DNA from: Neckera pumila
Lineage: Eukaryota; Streptophyta; Bryopsida; Hypnales; Neckeraceae
NCBI GenBank assembly: GCA_963969595.1
Contig: OZ018416.1
Location: 1,256,065 to 1,320,064 of the forward strand
DNA: 64,000 nucleotides
Direction of reading: 5' to 3'
Shown: positions 50,431 through 62,599 of the stretch, piece after piece
Numbering within the stretch: position 1 is the stretch's first letter
Layout of the letters: the number at the start of each line of letters is the position of its first letter
Translations under genes and position numbers: made by a program
The notes under the pieces: generated by a model
What the model was told of the DNA's origin: nothing
Databases searched by the model: none
What the model saw: only the letters and a program-made list of their open reading frames with translations

Positions 50431-50723
50431 TGCAACGGGAAGTCCGTTTTCCTTCCCAACAATCACTTCCAGCTGAAGAGTATAAAGTGTGAGGAAGAAC
50501 TCATTTTCAAGCACTCCCGATGAACTGAATGCTAAGATCTCCAAGGGCTAGGTGCTGCAAATGAATTTTTGTGTCCCTTGCTTGGTGGTGTATAGTTCGG
50601 TGGAAGGGGGAGCCTTGTTTTGCAAGGCTTTGTGGAGGCATTGATTTAATCATTATTGACATTGTTTTACACAATACATACGATTTTTAATCTTTTCAAG
50701 ATTAAGGATTAGAACTGGTCAAG

Positions 50724-53700
50724 ATGAGCAAGGATTTTCCGGTTGGTACGGAGTTCCAGAAATGTGTAAAGTACAATGCAAGGCTTGCAAGTGTGTGTTT
50801 AGCAAGAAAGTGAGCCGTATATTGAGTCACTTGGGATATGAAGGCCCCTCCGGTTCTTGTGATACGGGAATAAGCTTATGCTCTTGTTTGACATCTGAAA
50901 TGAAAAGTCTATTTATTTGTTGCAAGGGGCTTTCCCACGAAAACCTATTGCGCATGGAATTGATAGCAACGACATGCCCATATCCGAAAGTGATCTCTTG
51001 AGGGCCCGTTCGGGTACACCGCGTTCTAAGCAAGAAGATTCATGCACAACACTGAAAGAAGTTTGTTTGGGTTCCGAAAGTACACCATTGACGGAAACAT
51101 CCAATGAATGAGAGACTCCAAGGGCATTAAGCAGTAGACCTCCGAGTAGACCTCCTAGGACACATAGCAGTTTATCGGATGGCTTTCAAAAAGCCAATAA
51201 ACGCAAATTGCATGCAACGTAGGCCCATTTTTTTTATATAGCAAACATATCATTTTCAGTAGCTCAAAATCCAGCCTTCAAAAAAGCAGTGAAGATGACG
51301 GCTAAGTGTGCAAGGCCGTACACTCCACCCTCATACCATGATCTACGACATAAATTGCTTCAAGAAGCGAAGGTTGATCTTGCAAGGAAGTTGCATCGAA
51401 GAATTGAATGCAACGTGAGAAAGTTTGGAGCAACATTGTCCATTGATGGATGGAACTCAGTGAAGAATCGCCCATTGATAAATGCCATGCTCGTATCTTC
51501 AGTCAGTGAGCATTTTCTTGGATCCGTAGATACAAGTGGAGAAAAAAAAAACGTCGCCGTATCTGGCGGCTATCTTGGAAAAATTTATAGAGCAAGTGGG
51601 TCCCAAAAACGTGGTACAAGTGACTGCAGATAATACTAATGCAAACCCAGCAGCATGGAATTTGGTGTCGAGTAAATATCCACACATCTTCTTCCAAGGA
51701 TGCATGGTGTACACCTTGAGTTTGTTGCTCAAAAATTGGGGGGGGGACAAAAATGGATATCAAATTTAGTGAAGGATGTCGACCTTGTGGTAAACTTCTT
51801 CAAGAAAAGGCACATGCCTCTTGCTATATTTTGCAAGTACGAGACAAAATATAGTTTATTGAAGCCAATGAGAACCAAGTTTGCCTCTTATTTTTTTATG
51901 ATTGATCGCTTGTTGGAGGTGAAGATTGCAATGAGACAGAGTGTGGTGGACTCACAGCGAGTTACATACGTAAATACACTCAATGACAGCGGAAAAGACA
52001 AAGCACGCACGACGTCTCGGCAAGTATATAGTATTGTTGTGGTCGAACATTCTTGGAACCGTTGGATCAATGTGCAGGAATTGACCGCCCCAATTGTATA
52101 GGGTCTACGTGATTTGGATGCAAAGACACCGTGCATGGAGAAGGTATTGCACATTATGAGGAACCTAGAAGAACATGTCCTTTGTTTACAAACGGAGCCT
52201 TTTTGTTTGGATGTTGAGAAGGCACAACCGTTGGAGGCAGCATTCAAAAACCGACGCAAGAAGGGAGAGATTAATCTACATTATGCAAGAGCTCTCTTGA
52301 ACCCGTATCTTCTTCATGATAAACAACTAGCCAACGATTAGAATGCAACTGATTGATGTAAACGTGTTATAATGAAAATATGTGACCCCAAAGAGTACAC
52401 AACGGTGGTCTAAGAATTTGTAGCCTTTCGACATAGGGACCCTCCATTCCACAACATATTGGAGCCAGGTGAACAAATGCTGTCGACACACGTTTTGTGG
52501 GACTTTGAGGGGGCATGTGGAAAATTCATTGCTCCAATTGCAAAGAGGATATTGGTTCAACCGGTGTCATCATCTTTATGTGAACAAAATTGGAATAGCT
52601 ACTCCTATGTTCACAACAAATCTCGGAACAAGTTGACGACGGAGAGGGCAGCAGACTTGGTGTATATGTACAGCAATTCCAAAGTTGTGGCCGCATCAAA
52701 AGAGAAGGATGAAAAGAAGTGGTACCGTGACAATGTGGACTCCGAGGAGTCAGAGCCGGGGTCTGGTTCAAAGTTGGAAGATGATAGGCCTCACCCACTA
52801 GACGAGGTCCTGAACTCTGACATGGAAAATTTGCATGATGAATTGTACCGTAGTTCTAACAGAATCAATGAAGAACGAGGATGCAATGATAGAGATGCAT
52901 TTGAGTTTGGATCGGAAGACGAGAATGATGGATATAATCAGCGTGCATCTTCGATAGCCAGATTTGTGGATGGATTTGGATTTTTGAATAGTGAGAAGAT
53001 TCTATCAAAAAATGAAGATGCTTACGTGGAGATAGTGGAGGCTAATAGGACAATGATGTCCAATGGTGGAACCGATGGAATTGATGAAGTCATTTGGATT
53101 CCTGAGTCTTCGTCCACAAGAAAGGTGCAAGAGGAAGATAATGACAAATAAAATAAGGATGGAGGAGGTGACATGAAGGTCCAATATGAAGTCAGCAATA
53201 CAGAAGATGAATTTCTCTTGGCGTTGGTGAGAAAAAAACCTGCGGAACCCACTGCAAGAAAGGACAAATTGAATGAAGTGCATCAAAATGGTGATGGATT
53301 TCTGATGGAACATGGAAGCCCGATTTTTGCCAACCAAGGTAAAGGCAAGCAACAACTTAGGAAAGAACTACAGGGACGACCCTATAGCACTCCTCCACGT
53401 GCCCTATTTGGAAGCAGTAGCAGAACTTGGGATGGTTCGAGAAACTTAAGTTTTGAAAAAGGCTTGCCCAGATTCCAAAAAGAAGGTGCCTTCTATCAAT
53501 CGAAGTCACAGCATAGTATCATCCACCAATGATGATAAGGATGAGACCTTGGCTACAATGGGGCTTCGGAACGCTTCTCGCAGTGCACCACCACGACATA
53601 ACAGAAAATTGTCATCCTGTATGCTGCAATCTGAAAATGCAATCAAGATAACCATTCAGGTAGGGCACACATCAGGGAAACAGGAGGTCAAAGAAGGCAC

Positions 53701-54055
53701 TAAAGGCAATAAGAAAAGAGTTATGCAACCTTTTGCAATTTCTCCAACCAAAAAATAGAATGTGGATAGAATTCCCCTTGATACACGGCGGCTTGTTTCA
53801 TAGACAAAAATGAAACCGGTCCAATGTCCTAAGGAAGAGAAGAGAAAAGCCATATTGAAAGTAAAAATTGAAAAAAAAAGGGCCGAAGAAAGAGGTCACG
53901 CACTTTGAAAGAAGTACAAGAGGGAGGATGGAACCTTCGATGCTCTTCATTAGACGACATGGAAGACGAATCCGACAAAGAAGACAACAAATGGACAAAA
54001 GGATGTGAGAGTAGCGGGGCAGAGGTGAAAGGAGATGATGATTACTGTCCTTAAA
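50724..54055 (+). pseudogene. hAT transposase (BED, DUF659, dimerisation), broken
   Basis: A BED-type finger (VQCKACKCVFSKKVSR, then SHLGY; 50774-50835) opens the protein and would bind the element ends. The DUF659 region follows: FFYIANISFSVAQNPAFKK (from about 51230), KFGATLSIDGWNSVKNR (51420-51470), and VQVTADNTNANPAAWNLV (51620-51670), which holds part of the RNase-H-like core. The hAT C-terminal dimerisation motif is at about 52567-52680 (SSSLCEQNWNSYSYVH, RNKLTTERAADLVY). A long acidic then basic low-complexity tail reaches about 54055, unusually long for the family. The frame is broken at a poly-A (51540-51550) and a poly-G run (51739-51746). In-frame stops fall at 51109, 51220, 52099, 52339, 52354, 52411 and 53149. 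The gene is dead but the family is clear. The start codon is uncertain because the BED finger sits in another frame than the first ATG. Confidence 0.85.
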
Positions 54056-56280
54056 TAGGGGTTGAAGGGATGCAGACTTAGGGATTTATGTGTGTATATT
54101 ACATGTACAAATAGCATGCAGTGGGAAAAGGTTGTTTTTATTGTTTATTGTAGCACTACCATGCTTGTTCATATAATAGAAAAATTTACAATTTTCTTTG
54201 GTGTGCAAAACCATATGGAAATCTCATCTCATTTTGACATCCATTTTATTTGGATGAAACAATTTTTTTTTATAAATATGTGTGTGTGTGTTTGTTTTAC
54301 AGCCTAATTTTTTGGGTACGCGTCTTAGGTTTAGGGATCTTTTCTTTTCTTTTTCAAATCCATATTTTGGTAATAAGAATCGGAGTTAAACATTTGGTTG
54401 TTTTGAAATTTTAAATTCCTTCACATCTTGTATATTTTTACTTTGACACTTGTGTTTATTAAAAAAGTTTCACTCTCAATTTTTTTGGGTAGTACTTCTA
54501 CATTTAGGTGAATTTATCTGGGTTTTTTTAATCCTATGTTGTTAGGGTTTGACTTTTGGAACCTTCCGAAAAGTTCTTCATATTTTTTCACACCCAATTT
54601 TTTTTGGCATTGTGAAAATTGGTTAATGACCATTTTTCCTTTCTTTCCATATTCTATGTTTTGGGATAGGTGTTTTTGGCTTAGGTCTTTAGGACTTTAG
54701 GTGAAATTTTTATTTTCCTTTCCACATTCATTTTTTTTTCCTAACACCCCAAGTTAGACACCACCTTTTGGTTTGGAATTTTTCATTCTTTTTCACATCA
54801 TGTACATTTTGGTTTGACACTTGGGTTGGTGCTGATGTATTCATTATTTTCCACATTCTATTTTTTGGTATAGCACTCTTTGGTTCAAGTTTTTTTTTTC
54901 TTTAAAACATTTTTTTTGTTGGGGGGGTTGGACACTTGGATTAGGGATAAAGTTTTGATTTCTTTCACACCCTATTTTTTGGAATAAAACACTTCGGTTA
55001 ATATGAATTTTCTAATTTCCATATTTATTGACATCCCAATTTTTGGACTACGTCTCTTTGGTGTAGGTTTGATTTATTTTTCTTCTTGTACCTCCTTCCC
55101 GGGGAGATCACTTAGTGTATTTATAACTAACCACGTGTGTTTAAGTGATTTTTTGCCCCCCTATTTACTTTTTAATGAACTATGGTTTCAACCTATAATT
55201 TTGAGCATTGTTTAATAAAGGCTATAGGATTTTATTGCCAAAAACTCCCAATTCAAATACCATATTAAATGATTTCTAGAGAAGGTTGAAAAATGAACTA
55301 AATTGGCATGTTTTTCAACTCAAATATTTATAGAGAATACATTTAGATGACCATTGCAACAATATTCAAGGAATATAAACTTTCAATAGAGTCATTTTTG
55401 AGAAATTTTTGTGTATTTTTTAAACAATTTTTTTTATATAAAATAGGAGTGTGAAAGTTATTTTCAGCTCTGCAGTGTATCTTTTTACTTCAAAAATTAG
55501 TAACTAATTATAATTAACAAATAAAATTATCAATAAGTCAAAACATAAACTTTCAAAGTAGGAAAATCTACTCATATTTTTTTCTTTTCCTTTTATTTAT
55601 ATTTTAGAACATAAGTTAGGGGGTCTAAAATCTTAACGCACGTAGTGCCTAATGGACCCTTTAAGTGATCTCCCCGGGACCTCCTTTTCTTTAAGTAAAC
55701 CTAGGATTCGAGTGTTAGACACCTGGGTTGGTTAGAAATTTTTTATTTTTATTCACATCCTATATATTTAGATTTGACACTTGGGTTGGTGTAGAAGTTT
55801 TGATTACTTTTCATACTCAATTTCATTTGGGGAAGAGTGCATCATTGAATTCCAAATTTTTCATTCTTTTTCACATCCTAAGGTTTTGAAGATTGCTACT
55901 TGGGTTGGTTTGAACGTTATTATATTTTTTTGCACCCTATTTTTTTGATAGGTGTTTTTTGGTTTATTGTAATATTTTTATTTCTACTTCTACATCCTTA
56001 TTTTTTTAACAAACCGGTTAGACACTTGGGTTGGTTTGAAATTTTCATTCTTTTTTACATCCTATATGTTTTGGTTTGACTCTTTGATTGGTGCAATTTT
56101 TTTGACACTTCAATTGGTGTGAAAGTTTTGATTTTTTTCACACCTTTTTTTTTTAGTTAAAATAGTTCACTCCAAATTTAGGAAAAAATTATCTAACCAT
56201 AATTAAACACATTCATATCCATAAGCAAAATAAATGCAGATCATATTTAAAACTGGAATCATATGAAAAATTTACCAATC
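54056..56280 (+). repeat. T-rich degenerate tandem repeat
   Basis: Variants of GACACTTGGGTTGG followed by TTTTTCACATCCTAT-like text recur between about 54430 and 56130 at roughly 90-150 bp spacing (for example near 54815, 55765 and 56025). It resembles a decayed satellite or subterminal repeat, and the T-rich strand is constant throughout. A 581-bp element is inserted in it. Confidence 0.6.
55098..55678 (+). mobile_element. 581-bp TIR element with perfect 8-bp TSD
   Basis: The ends are CCCGGGGAGATCACTTA and TAAGTGATCTCCCCGGG, an exact inverted pair of 17 bp. ACCTCCTT is duplicated exactly at 55090-55097 and 55679-55686. The 8-bp duplication points to hAT or a P-like family; the terminus is not the usual CAGGG. 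The interior is AT-rich with no coding region. Confidence 0.88.
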
Positions 56281-56339
56281 CCCTTAGTGTAGACCTTCAC
56301 CAAAATCTCGAAATTTGGCGCTGTTCATCTCCATATAAA

Positions 56340-56710
56340 CCACCCGTCCGACTAGCCGTCCACTAGGACTTGGGACGTCCGCCCAATCATCCAACAAAGT
56401 TCTGACCGTCCACCACCCCGTCCGCCAAATTCCGACCGTCCTCCCTCTCGTCCGCCAAAATTCTGACCGTCCACCCTCCCATCCACCGAAGTTCTTCCCG
56501 TCCGCCCTCCTGTCCGCCAAAATTCTGTCCGTCCACCCTTCCGTCCGCCAAAGTGCCAACCGTTCACCCTCTCATTTGCCAAAATCTCGACTATCGGCCC
56601 TCCGTCTACCAAAATTCCGACCGTCCACCTTCCCGTCTACCCTCCCGTCCGCCAAAAGTCCAATTGTCCGCCATTTTACTGAAACGCTCGCTGCGTCAGG
56701 ACGTCCGCAC
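56340..56710 (-). repeat. GGACGG/CCGTCC array 6 (right end)
   Basis: A regular run of CCGTCC-rich units about 25-35 bp long (CGTCCGCCAAAATTCTGACC and variants) lies just inside the right terminus. This is the most periodic of the six arrays. Confidence 0.72.
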
Positions 56711-56741
56711 GTCTAGTTTTTGGACGTAATTTGCCCCGGGA

Positions 56742-56770
56742 TGCAACATCCTATCAACCCTGCTCTTGCC
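56742..56770 (-). repeat. Right terminus and TSD of giant insertion
   Basis: Read inward from 56762 the terminus is CAGGGTTGATA, matching the left end at eight of the first nine bases. CTCTTGCC (56763-56770) is the probable target duplication and lies in the MULE coding frame (RQE). Confidence 0.6.
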
Positions 56771-57060
56771 TTGCTACCTTTGTGGCCAAGTTCCTCACGC
56801 CTCGTTTGTAAAGAAACATGTCCCTGGAAATGTCCTTGCCATTTATGAGGGATTCCTTGACAACTTGAATGTGTTTGGACATTATTTGCGGAACACTGTG
56901 TTCATCACGGAGTACCCTAACAACAAAGTCCTTGATATCAACTGATAAGTACCAAGAGAATGCACTTCGATCCCACTGTTGTGCAAGCCATAGCATTGAA
57001 TGCCCGTGTCATTGACATGCTCACCTTTGTAGATAAAAATCTCAGTGACACTTGGCAATA
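56763..57060 (-). pseudogene. MULE/SWIM transposase, N-terminal part
   Basis: The minus-strand frame from 56996 reads LSVDIKDFVVRVLRDEHSV, then IMSKHIQVV and ISRDMFLYKRGVRNLATKVA, up to RQE at the edge of the giant insertion. The order of a helical region with SVPQIM, then RDMFL and VRNLA, is what precedes the AKSVELWV block in this transposase class, and that block lies at 31.1 kb. Further upstream (to 57060) a second frame continues with FIYKGEHVNDTGIQCYG, so there is a frameshift near 56950. I did not find the true start. Confidence 0.6.
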
Positions 57061-60022
57061 GGTACGAACTCTTAACACTGAAGGATGCAAGACATCCACG
57101 CTCCAGCGACTCCTCCCACTACTTGAGCATTGTTGTCTAAAACCGCAGCCCCTAAATCCACTTGAGTAAGGGTGCTATTAATTGAAGAAGGCCTTGCTCC
57201 AAAACTCATGTGGTCATCACTAGAATTTCTATCGACACAAAGGTTCCATGTAGGGGAATGTAATCGTGATGGTTAAGCATCCTATCTCTTATACTACTGT
57301 ATCTCCTCATATTTTGGATGAAATCTGGTTGTATCCAAGAAATCTAAAATTTCCCAAAGTAAAATCTTCTCTACCTGGTAGCAGTAGTCAAGTATCCTAA
57401 ATGCATTTTCTCCTCCAAACATTGTCTTACTACCTCAAGTTTAATGTGCATTTATCTTAGATGTTTTTTAAGTTTTTCAAAACAATGCATTTAGGGCATC
57501 ATGACAAAAAAAAATTTTGTACATTAGCACAAAAACATCTTGCATCTAGATAAATTCTTAAAACTTTTGTTGATGACACTATGAAGTCTGAACACCAATT
57601 GAAACATTCTAATAAAACTGATTTTGTAAAACTTGGCCATTTATTTATTTGCCCTTAGTGGATACTTTATATTTATTTGCTCTACGGACCAAAGTTTATG
57701 TAGTGCATTGGAATGCTTGGTGCAAATAATTCTAAAAATATATATAGTGAGGATTTTGAGTCATGAAGTATGTATGTAACTACTAGCTATGAAGTGCTAG
57801 TGGTTTGTTGCTAATGGAATATTTTTATTTAGAAGGCTCTCACTGCTCACCATAAAATATATATTGGCGAAGACTACTAATTTCACATTGAATTCTTTTG
57901 TAGATAATTTACATCTTAGTGCAAGATGAAGATGACATTCATTCATAGGTACTGCACTACATTTTCAAAATTCATATTAGTTTTCGTGTCTGCTATCTAC
58001 ATTAGATATTAAATTTTGGATGCTCTCTCAATATCTTGAGATGTTTTTAATAGGTCTTATGGATCTTATTTTTCTTTGCTTCATTCTAAAATGTATTTTA
58101 GGTGTTATATAATTTCGACAATACTATTATAAACTTGAAAACAATTACATCAACAAAGTGTGATAGCGTGAATTTGGATTATTTGGGTTTTATCATCATG
58201 GAGGAAAGATTTGGATTAGAAATTTAGGAATTCATAGATTTGAATTTTACATATTATTAGAATTCTTATAAAATTAGAGATTTTCACAAATCTAATAGTT
58301 TGGTAGAATTAGAATTTTCTGCATATTTAAAAGACATTGTAGACTTTGAAATTCTATAAATGTGCAAACATGTAAATGTGATCTTAAAGATGCCAATGTG
58401 ATGGTATACTTTACATTGGCCAAAACTTCTACAAATTAAAATTTCAATTGTTTTATTAATTGTACATTTTGAAATCTTCATTCACTTCTAAAATCGAAAT
58501 TGAAATCTGAAATCTAAATTCTTTCAACAATATGCATTGTAAACTCTTCCACAATAAATGGTTTATATTTCCAAGTCAAAGTCCATATATAATTTTTACA
58601 TATTACATGGCATGTCTATTGGAGAAGTCAAGCTAATGTAGCACATTGTAAATAGATAAGATTTTGTCAATTATTGATTGAATCAAGCCGTCTAAAGTAG
58701 AAATAAAATTTTGTTAAATTCTTTGTAAATTGGGACATGAATTTGTTTACTAAATACTATGTGGGCAACCTACCAAACCATTGAATGATGAAGATTCAAT
58801 TAGGAGAGGCATTGATTCATTAGTGCTACAATGATGTGATACAATGTTTGTCATCCATTGCCACTTCACATTCTAATAAGGCTAGATGGTTAAGGTTAGA
58901 TATGATTTGGTACACTTCCATTCACAAGTTATTTGCAATGAAGAAATACTTGGAGACAATTCATTCAGATGACTTCAAGAAGTACACTGCGGAAGATCTT
59001 GTTAGAAGTGCAACAAAAACAATATGTACAAGTGTTATGAAGTGTCCCGTGTAATGAATTTTTTAATAGCAAAATGTCTTATCAAAAGAGTGATATGAAA
59101 CAACACTTCACAAACTTCATATGATCATTGCAAAAGGATGCTTTTTTTTGTCGATGTATGATAGCCCGGAGCTTCACATGCTTGTCTTTTGGTGTGGCTC
59201 AAAGATCAATTTTTGGTCTCTAATGAGATTTCACATTCCACATGTGCTTTCTAAAACCATTGAGCTATATGTCTTAACTTCATTATCTAAATGGGCTACC
59301 AAAAGCATTACCATGGTATCTTTCAATTTGGCAACTTCTACCAATATTTAATAGAATTTAACTTTTCAACTTTGGCAGTTAAAAAAGAATTCAAGAGCTT
59401 TCATCATCCAAATTATTTAATCAATCAAATATTCAGCACCTATACAGGTATTCAATACAAGATGCTATCGAGTGCCATATTATCTGTGCTATTGTATTGT
59501 ATACTATTGGTTTCCTCTCTATACAATCATTTACTTTTTGTGTACTATATTATTGGTATCCTCTCCATGCATTCATTTACATTAATTACCAATATCATGA
59601 ATATTCAACAATATAGAAAATGACATTTCTTGCTTTTAAGATTAGTCTCATAGAGATTTTCAAGTTAAACTTTGGTTGTTAGTAAGTATTTTTCCATTAT
59701 TCAAAAAAATTATGAAGGATGAAATAAAGCTTTATTTCATTTAGGAGTTGTAAAAAAACAAAGTTAAATCTATTTTTATACTTCAAATTGTAATCTAGTT
59801 CATTGAATGTGCATTTGAAACACCTTGGATTGGTTTCTTTTTGGCAATAAGCGATGACAATTTTCAAGATTTTCAAAGGTTATCATTATAATTTCTTGAA
59901 ATTACAAATTCATTCATAAACTATTAATTTTTGCCAAATTTAATAAATACTATAGTTTCTTTGGCTTGTGGATGATGATATGATATGATATAATATATTT
60001 GCATTCATAGTAGACTTCATAT
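57061..60022. other. AT-rich, possible decayed coding at 58.8-59.4 kb
   Basis: Most of it holds nothing. Around 58836-59054 the plus-strand frame has protein-like stretches (MKKYLETIHSDDFKKYTAED, LVRSATKTICTSVMKCP), and 59060-59400 continues in broken frames. It might be a transposase relic but I cannot assign it. Confidence 0.4.
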
Positions 60023-60245
60023 CACTGCAAGAAAATGGAGTGTTTTAAGTGAGTTTTTAAATATAGTCCTAGACATAAGGTTTTAAGTAATGACCTCTAA
60101 GGCAATTTTTAGCAAAATTTTAGTAGAAACACATGTATTTCTAGTAAAATTTTGCTCAAAATTGCCTTAAAGGTCATTACCTTAAAATCTTATGTCTAGG
60201 ACTATACTTGAAAACTCACTTAAAACACCCCATTCTCTTGTAATG
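60023..60245. mobile_element. 223-bp palindromic CACTA-like MITE
   Basis: The left end CACTGCAAGAAAATGG and the complement of the right end CATTACAAGAGAATGG are close to the CACTACAAGAAAA terminus of CACTA elements. The arms pair almost along their whole length (GTCCTAGACATAAG against CTTATGTCTAGGAC). ATAT flanks both sides (60019-60022 and 60246-60249). Confidence 0.8.
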
Positions 60246-62599
60246 ATATGCCTATTATATTTATATTGGAATTTGTTCAATATTACTTTTTTGTGCATTA
60301 AATATGTCCTATATTTGATTTAATATAACAACCTTTGCTAGAATGTGTCTGATATCACTATTAGAGCAATTCATTAGATACATAAATCTGAATCAAGAAT
60401 TATATTAGTCTCTAAGTTTTGTTTCATGATCACAATAGTCAACAATAGTTGTGGGCTATATTAGTAGTTACTAGTAGTATTAGGAGTCTCATTGATTAAT
60501 TGAAGCTATGTTTCAATTATGTAAATTTGATAGGCTTTGATCATGTGAATATCATTGATTAATTAAAATATGCTGTGAATGTTATCATTTTATCTTAAGA
60601 AACTCTTCAATATTCAATCGTTATCAGAATTTGTTACCAATGCCAAAGCTTGTAATTACAGGCTCAAGTCCCAAGTGGTCTCACATGGGCGGTAACTAGG
60701 GTAGTAACCAAAGCAGTTAATTAACCTAGTTCTTCGCCAATGTGTGTTGAATCGGTCTTGAGGATGTGAGTTGATTTCTAGTACGTTGGTTGTTGTAATA
60801 GAAATTTTAGTAAAAGGGTGGCTGAAATGAATCACCATGCAATGTTATCGTTGACAATGTAGTGCAATGATTGAGATAATGAATTGGCATGGCAATGAAA
60901 ATACTTGAAATGTATTTGGGATTTGCAAAAAGAAATTACAAAAGCAAAACTCACAACATGTTGGCACTTATTTTGGACCATCAATACAAAGGGTTGCAAT
61001 GTTTATGCATTAGATAACATTTGAGGGCATTGGGAGACTTTGAGTTCTCGAAAAATTTCCTGCATTTCCAGACTACAAAAAATGCAGTTGCAGCAGCTGG
61101 CTGATGTGGCCAGCGTTGTACCACGTTATTTTTTGAATTTTTTTTTTTGTTGAAAATGATATTTGAAAAAGAAAAAAAAATTGAAAAAGAAAATTTTGAT
61201 AGCTTGTACTGATGTTTATAGAATTAGGTCTTACTTGGGAATGGGCCTGAAACGGCCCTCCAATGCCCTCTAATGTCATCTAATGGGAGTATATTGTTTG
61301 ACCTCTTGCTCAGAGAATTGTGCAGGGGTACAATCACAAAGAGGTTGTTCCCTTTCTCATGAAAATAAAGATATATTTGGCTCTAACACCTTCTATTGAA
61401 CATGTTGAAGTTGTCAAAGTAGGTCATGATTTGTTATTTGGAGTGGTTGCCTCTTCTAAGGAGACAATACAAACTATACAAATTGCTTCTATTCCACTAA
61501 TTTATAATAAATATCAAGGATTTTAAATGCTTTGTCATGGTGGTTTTAAATGAATAAAAAATTTCACAATTGAATTTCTTGCAAGGCAAATTTTAGCAAT
61601 CTTTGGTTTGTAAATTGATATTCTATATATATTTAGTATGGTAGGGATCTCAAAAACTCTCTATTAAATCATATGGGTCAATAATACAAAATCACCCTTG
61701 GATTATAACATAACCTTGTTTCTTTGGGGGGGTATATATACATTTTTTGGTGTTAGATTTTTGAAAATCTATTAAGATTTGTTAAAACGTTTTATTTTTA
61801 ATAATATATTTTAGATCTTAACAAAAAATGCCAAAAAAATTATATTAAATTTTTTATTTCATTCTTGGTAGAATTTTGTTTGAACTCATTAAATGTAACA
61901 CATTCTAACAAGTTTTAATTGATTTTAACACAATTTAATATAAAAAAATTAAAGAAATCCCCAATGAAAATATATTTATATTAAAATTCAAAAATGGTTT
62001 GTGCTCGTGGTCACAAATACTTTGGATTTTTTCATCATGAACAATGAGAAAATCGGCTTAGTGATGCATATTCTAGATGCTAGTCTTTTGTACAAAATGA
62101 CCTCAAGGACTTTATATTTGCAAAGGTTGGCCATTTTAATGACAATGAAGATGAGATTCAAGAAGTGAATTCTTTGAAAAGCTTCAAATTCGAGTTTAGC
62201 TCCTTTTTTTTTTGGTGACACACATTACATTCAATAGCGATCATCTGGATTGCCCTTTTCCTAAAGGAATGATATAGAATATTTTGCAATGCACACCCAT
62301 CAATAGCTACAAGGGCAAATGGCATTCAATAGAAGAGTGGTCTATGTTGTACATGATAGCGGGTTCAACGCTACAATGTCAAATATGTAATTAAAGTACC
62401 AAAATGAATTTCAATGTTTTAAAATAAAACTTTAAGAAAATTCAACATTGTTTTCATTAAGATAAAGTATATAGCAACCACCTCATGTTGCTTCAAAAGC
62501 CATTTACTTTTTGTGTCTAGAAGTGAGAGGACAAGTTTTTTATGTACAAATGGGGTGGTAAGAGGTAAAACAACCCATACATGATATGTAGATTAGAAT
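60246..62599. other. AT-rich intergenic, no gene
   Basis: No gene or RNA is recognised. Near 61245-61290 the text GAAACGGCCCTCCAATGCCC resembles the border block of repeat A. Other open frames are short and AT-driven. Confidence 0.45.

Larger units (their letters stand above)
31201..56762 (+). mobile_element. 25.6-kb hAT-like insertion with cargo genes
   Basis: The segment splits a MULE transposase pseudogene. Its left end is CAGGGTTAACC and its right end, read inward, is CAGGGTTGATA: a hAT-type terminus. The flanking octamers are CTCAGGCC (31193-31200) and CTCTTGCC (56763-56770). They match at six of eight positions, or align as CTCTTGCC against CTCTCAGGCC with two extra bases in the left copy. 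With that 2-bp gain discounted, the host protein runs VRNLATKVARQE directly into YMLNTYDAKSVELWV. Inside are four decayed genes: kinase-like (minus), CKKY/Gly-rich (minus), CKKY/RING-like (plus) and hAT transposase (plus). GGACGG/CCGTCC arrays lie at both ends and before each gene. It may be one giant element or several nested hAT elements that entered as one. Later TTAA elements and MITEs sit inside. Confidence 0.68.

Noticed and set aside
46412..52413. Many in-frame TAA, TAG and TGA codons in otherwise coherent proteins, suggesting stop-codon reassignment or RNA editing
   Set aside because: All three stops are used alike, frameshifts and homopolymer indels occur in the same genes, and the intact DUF3455 gene uses a normal stop. 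Every stop is one C-to-T change from CAA, CAG or CGA by definition, so that pattern proves nothing. Decay is simpler.
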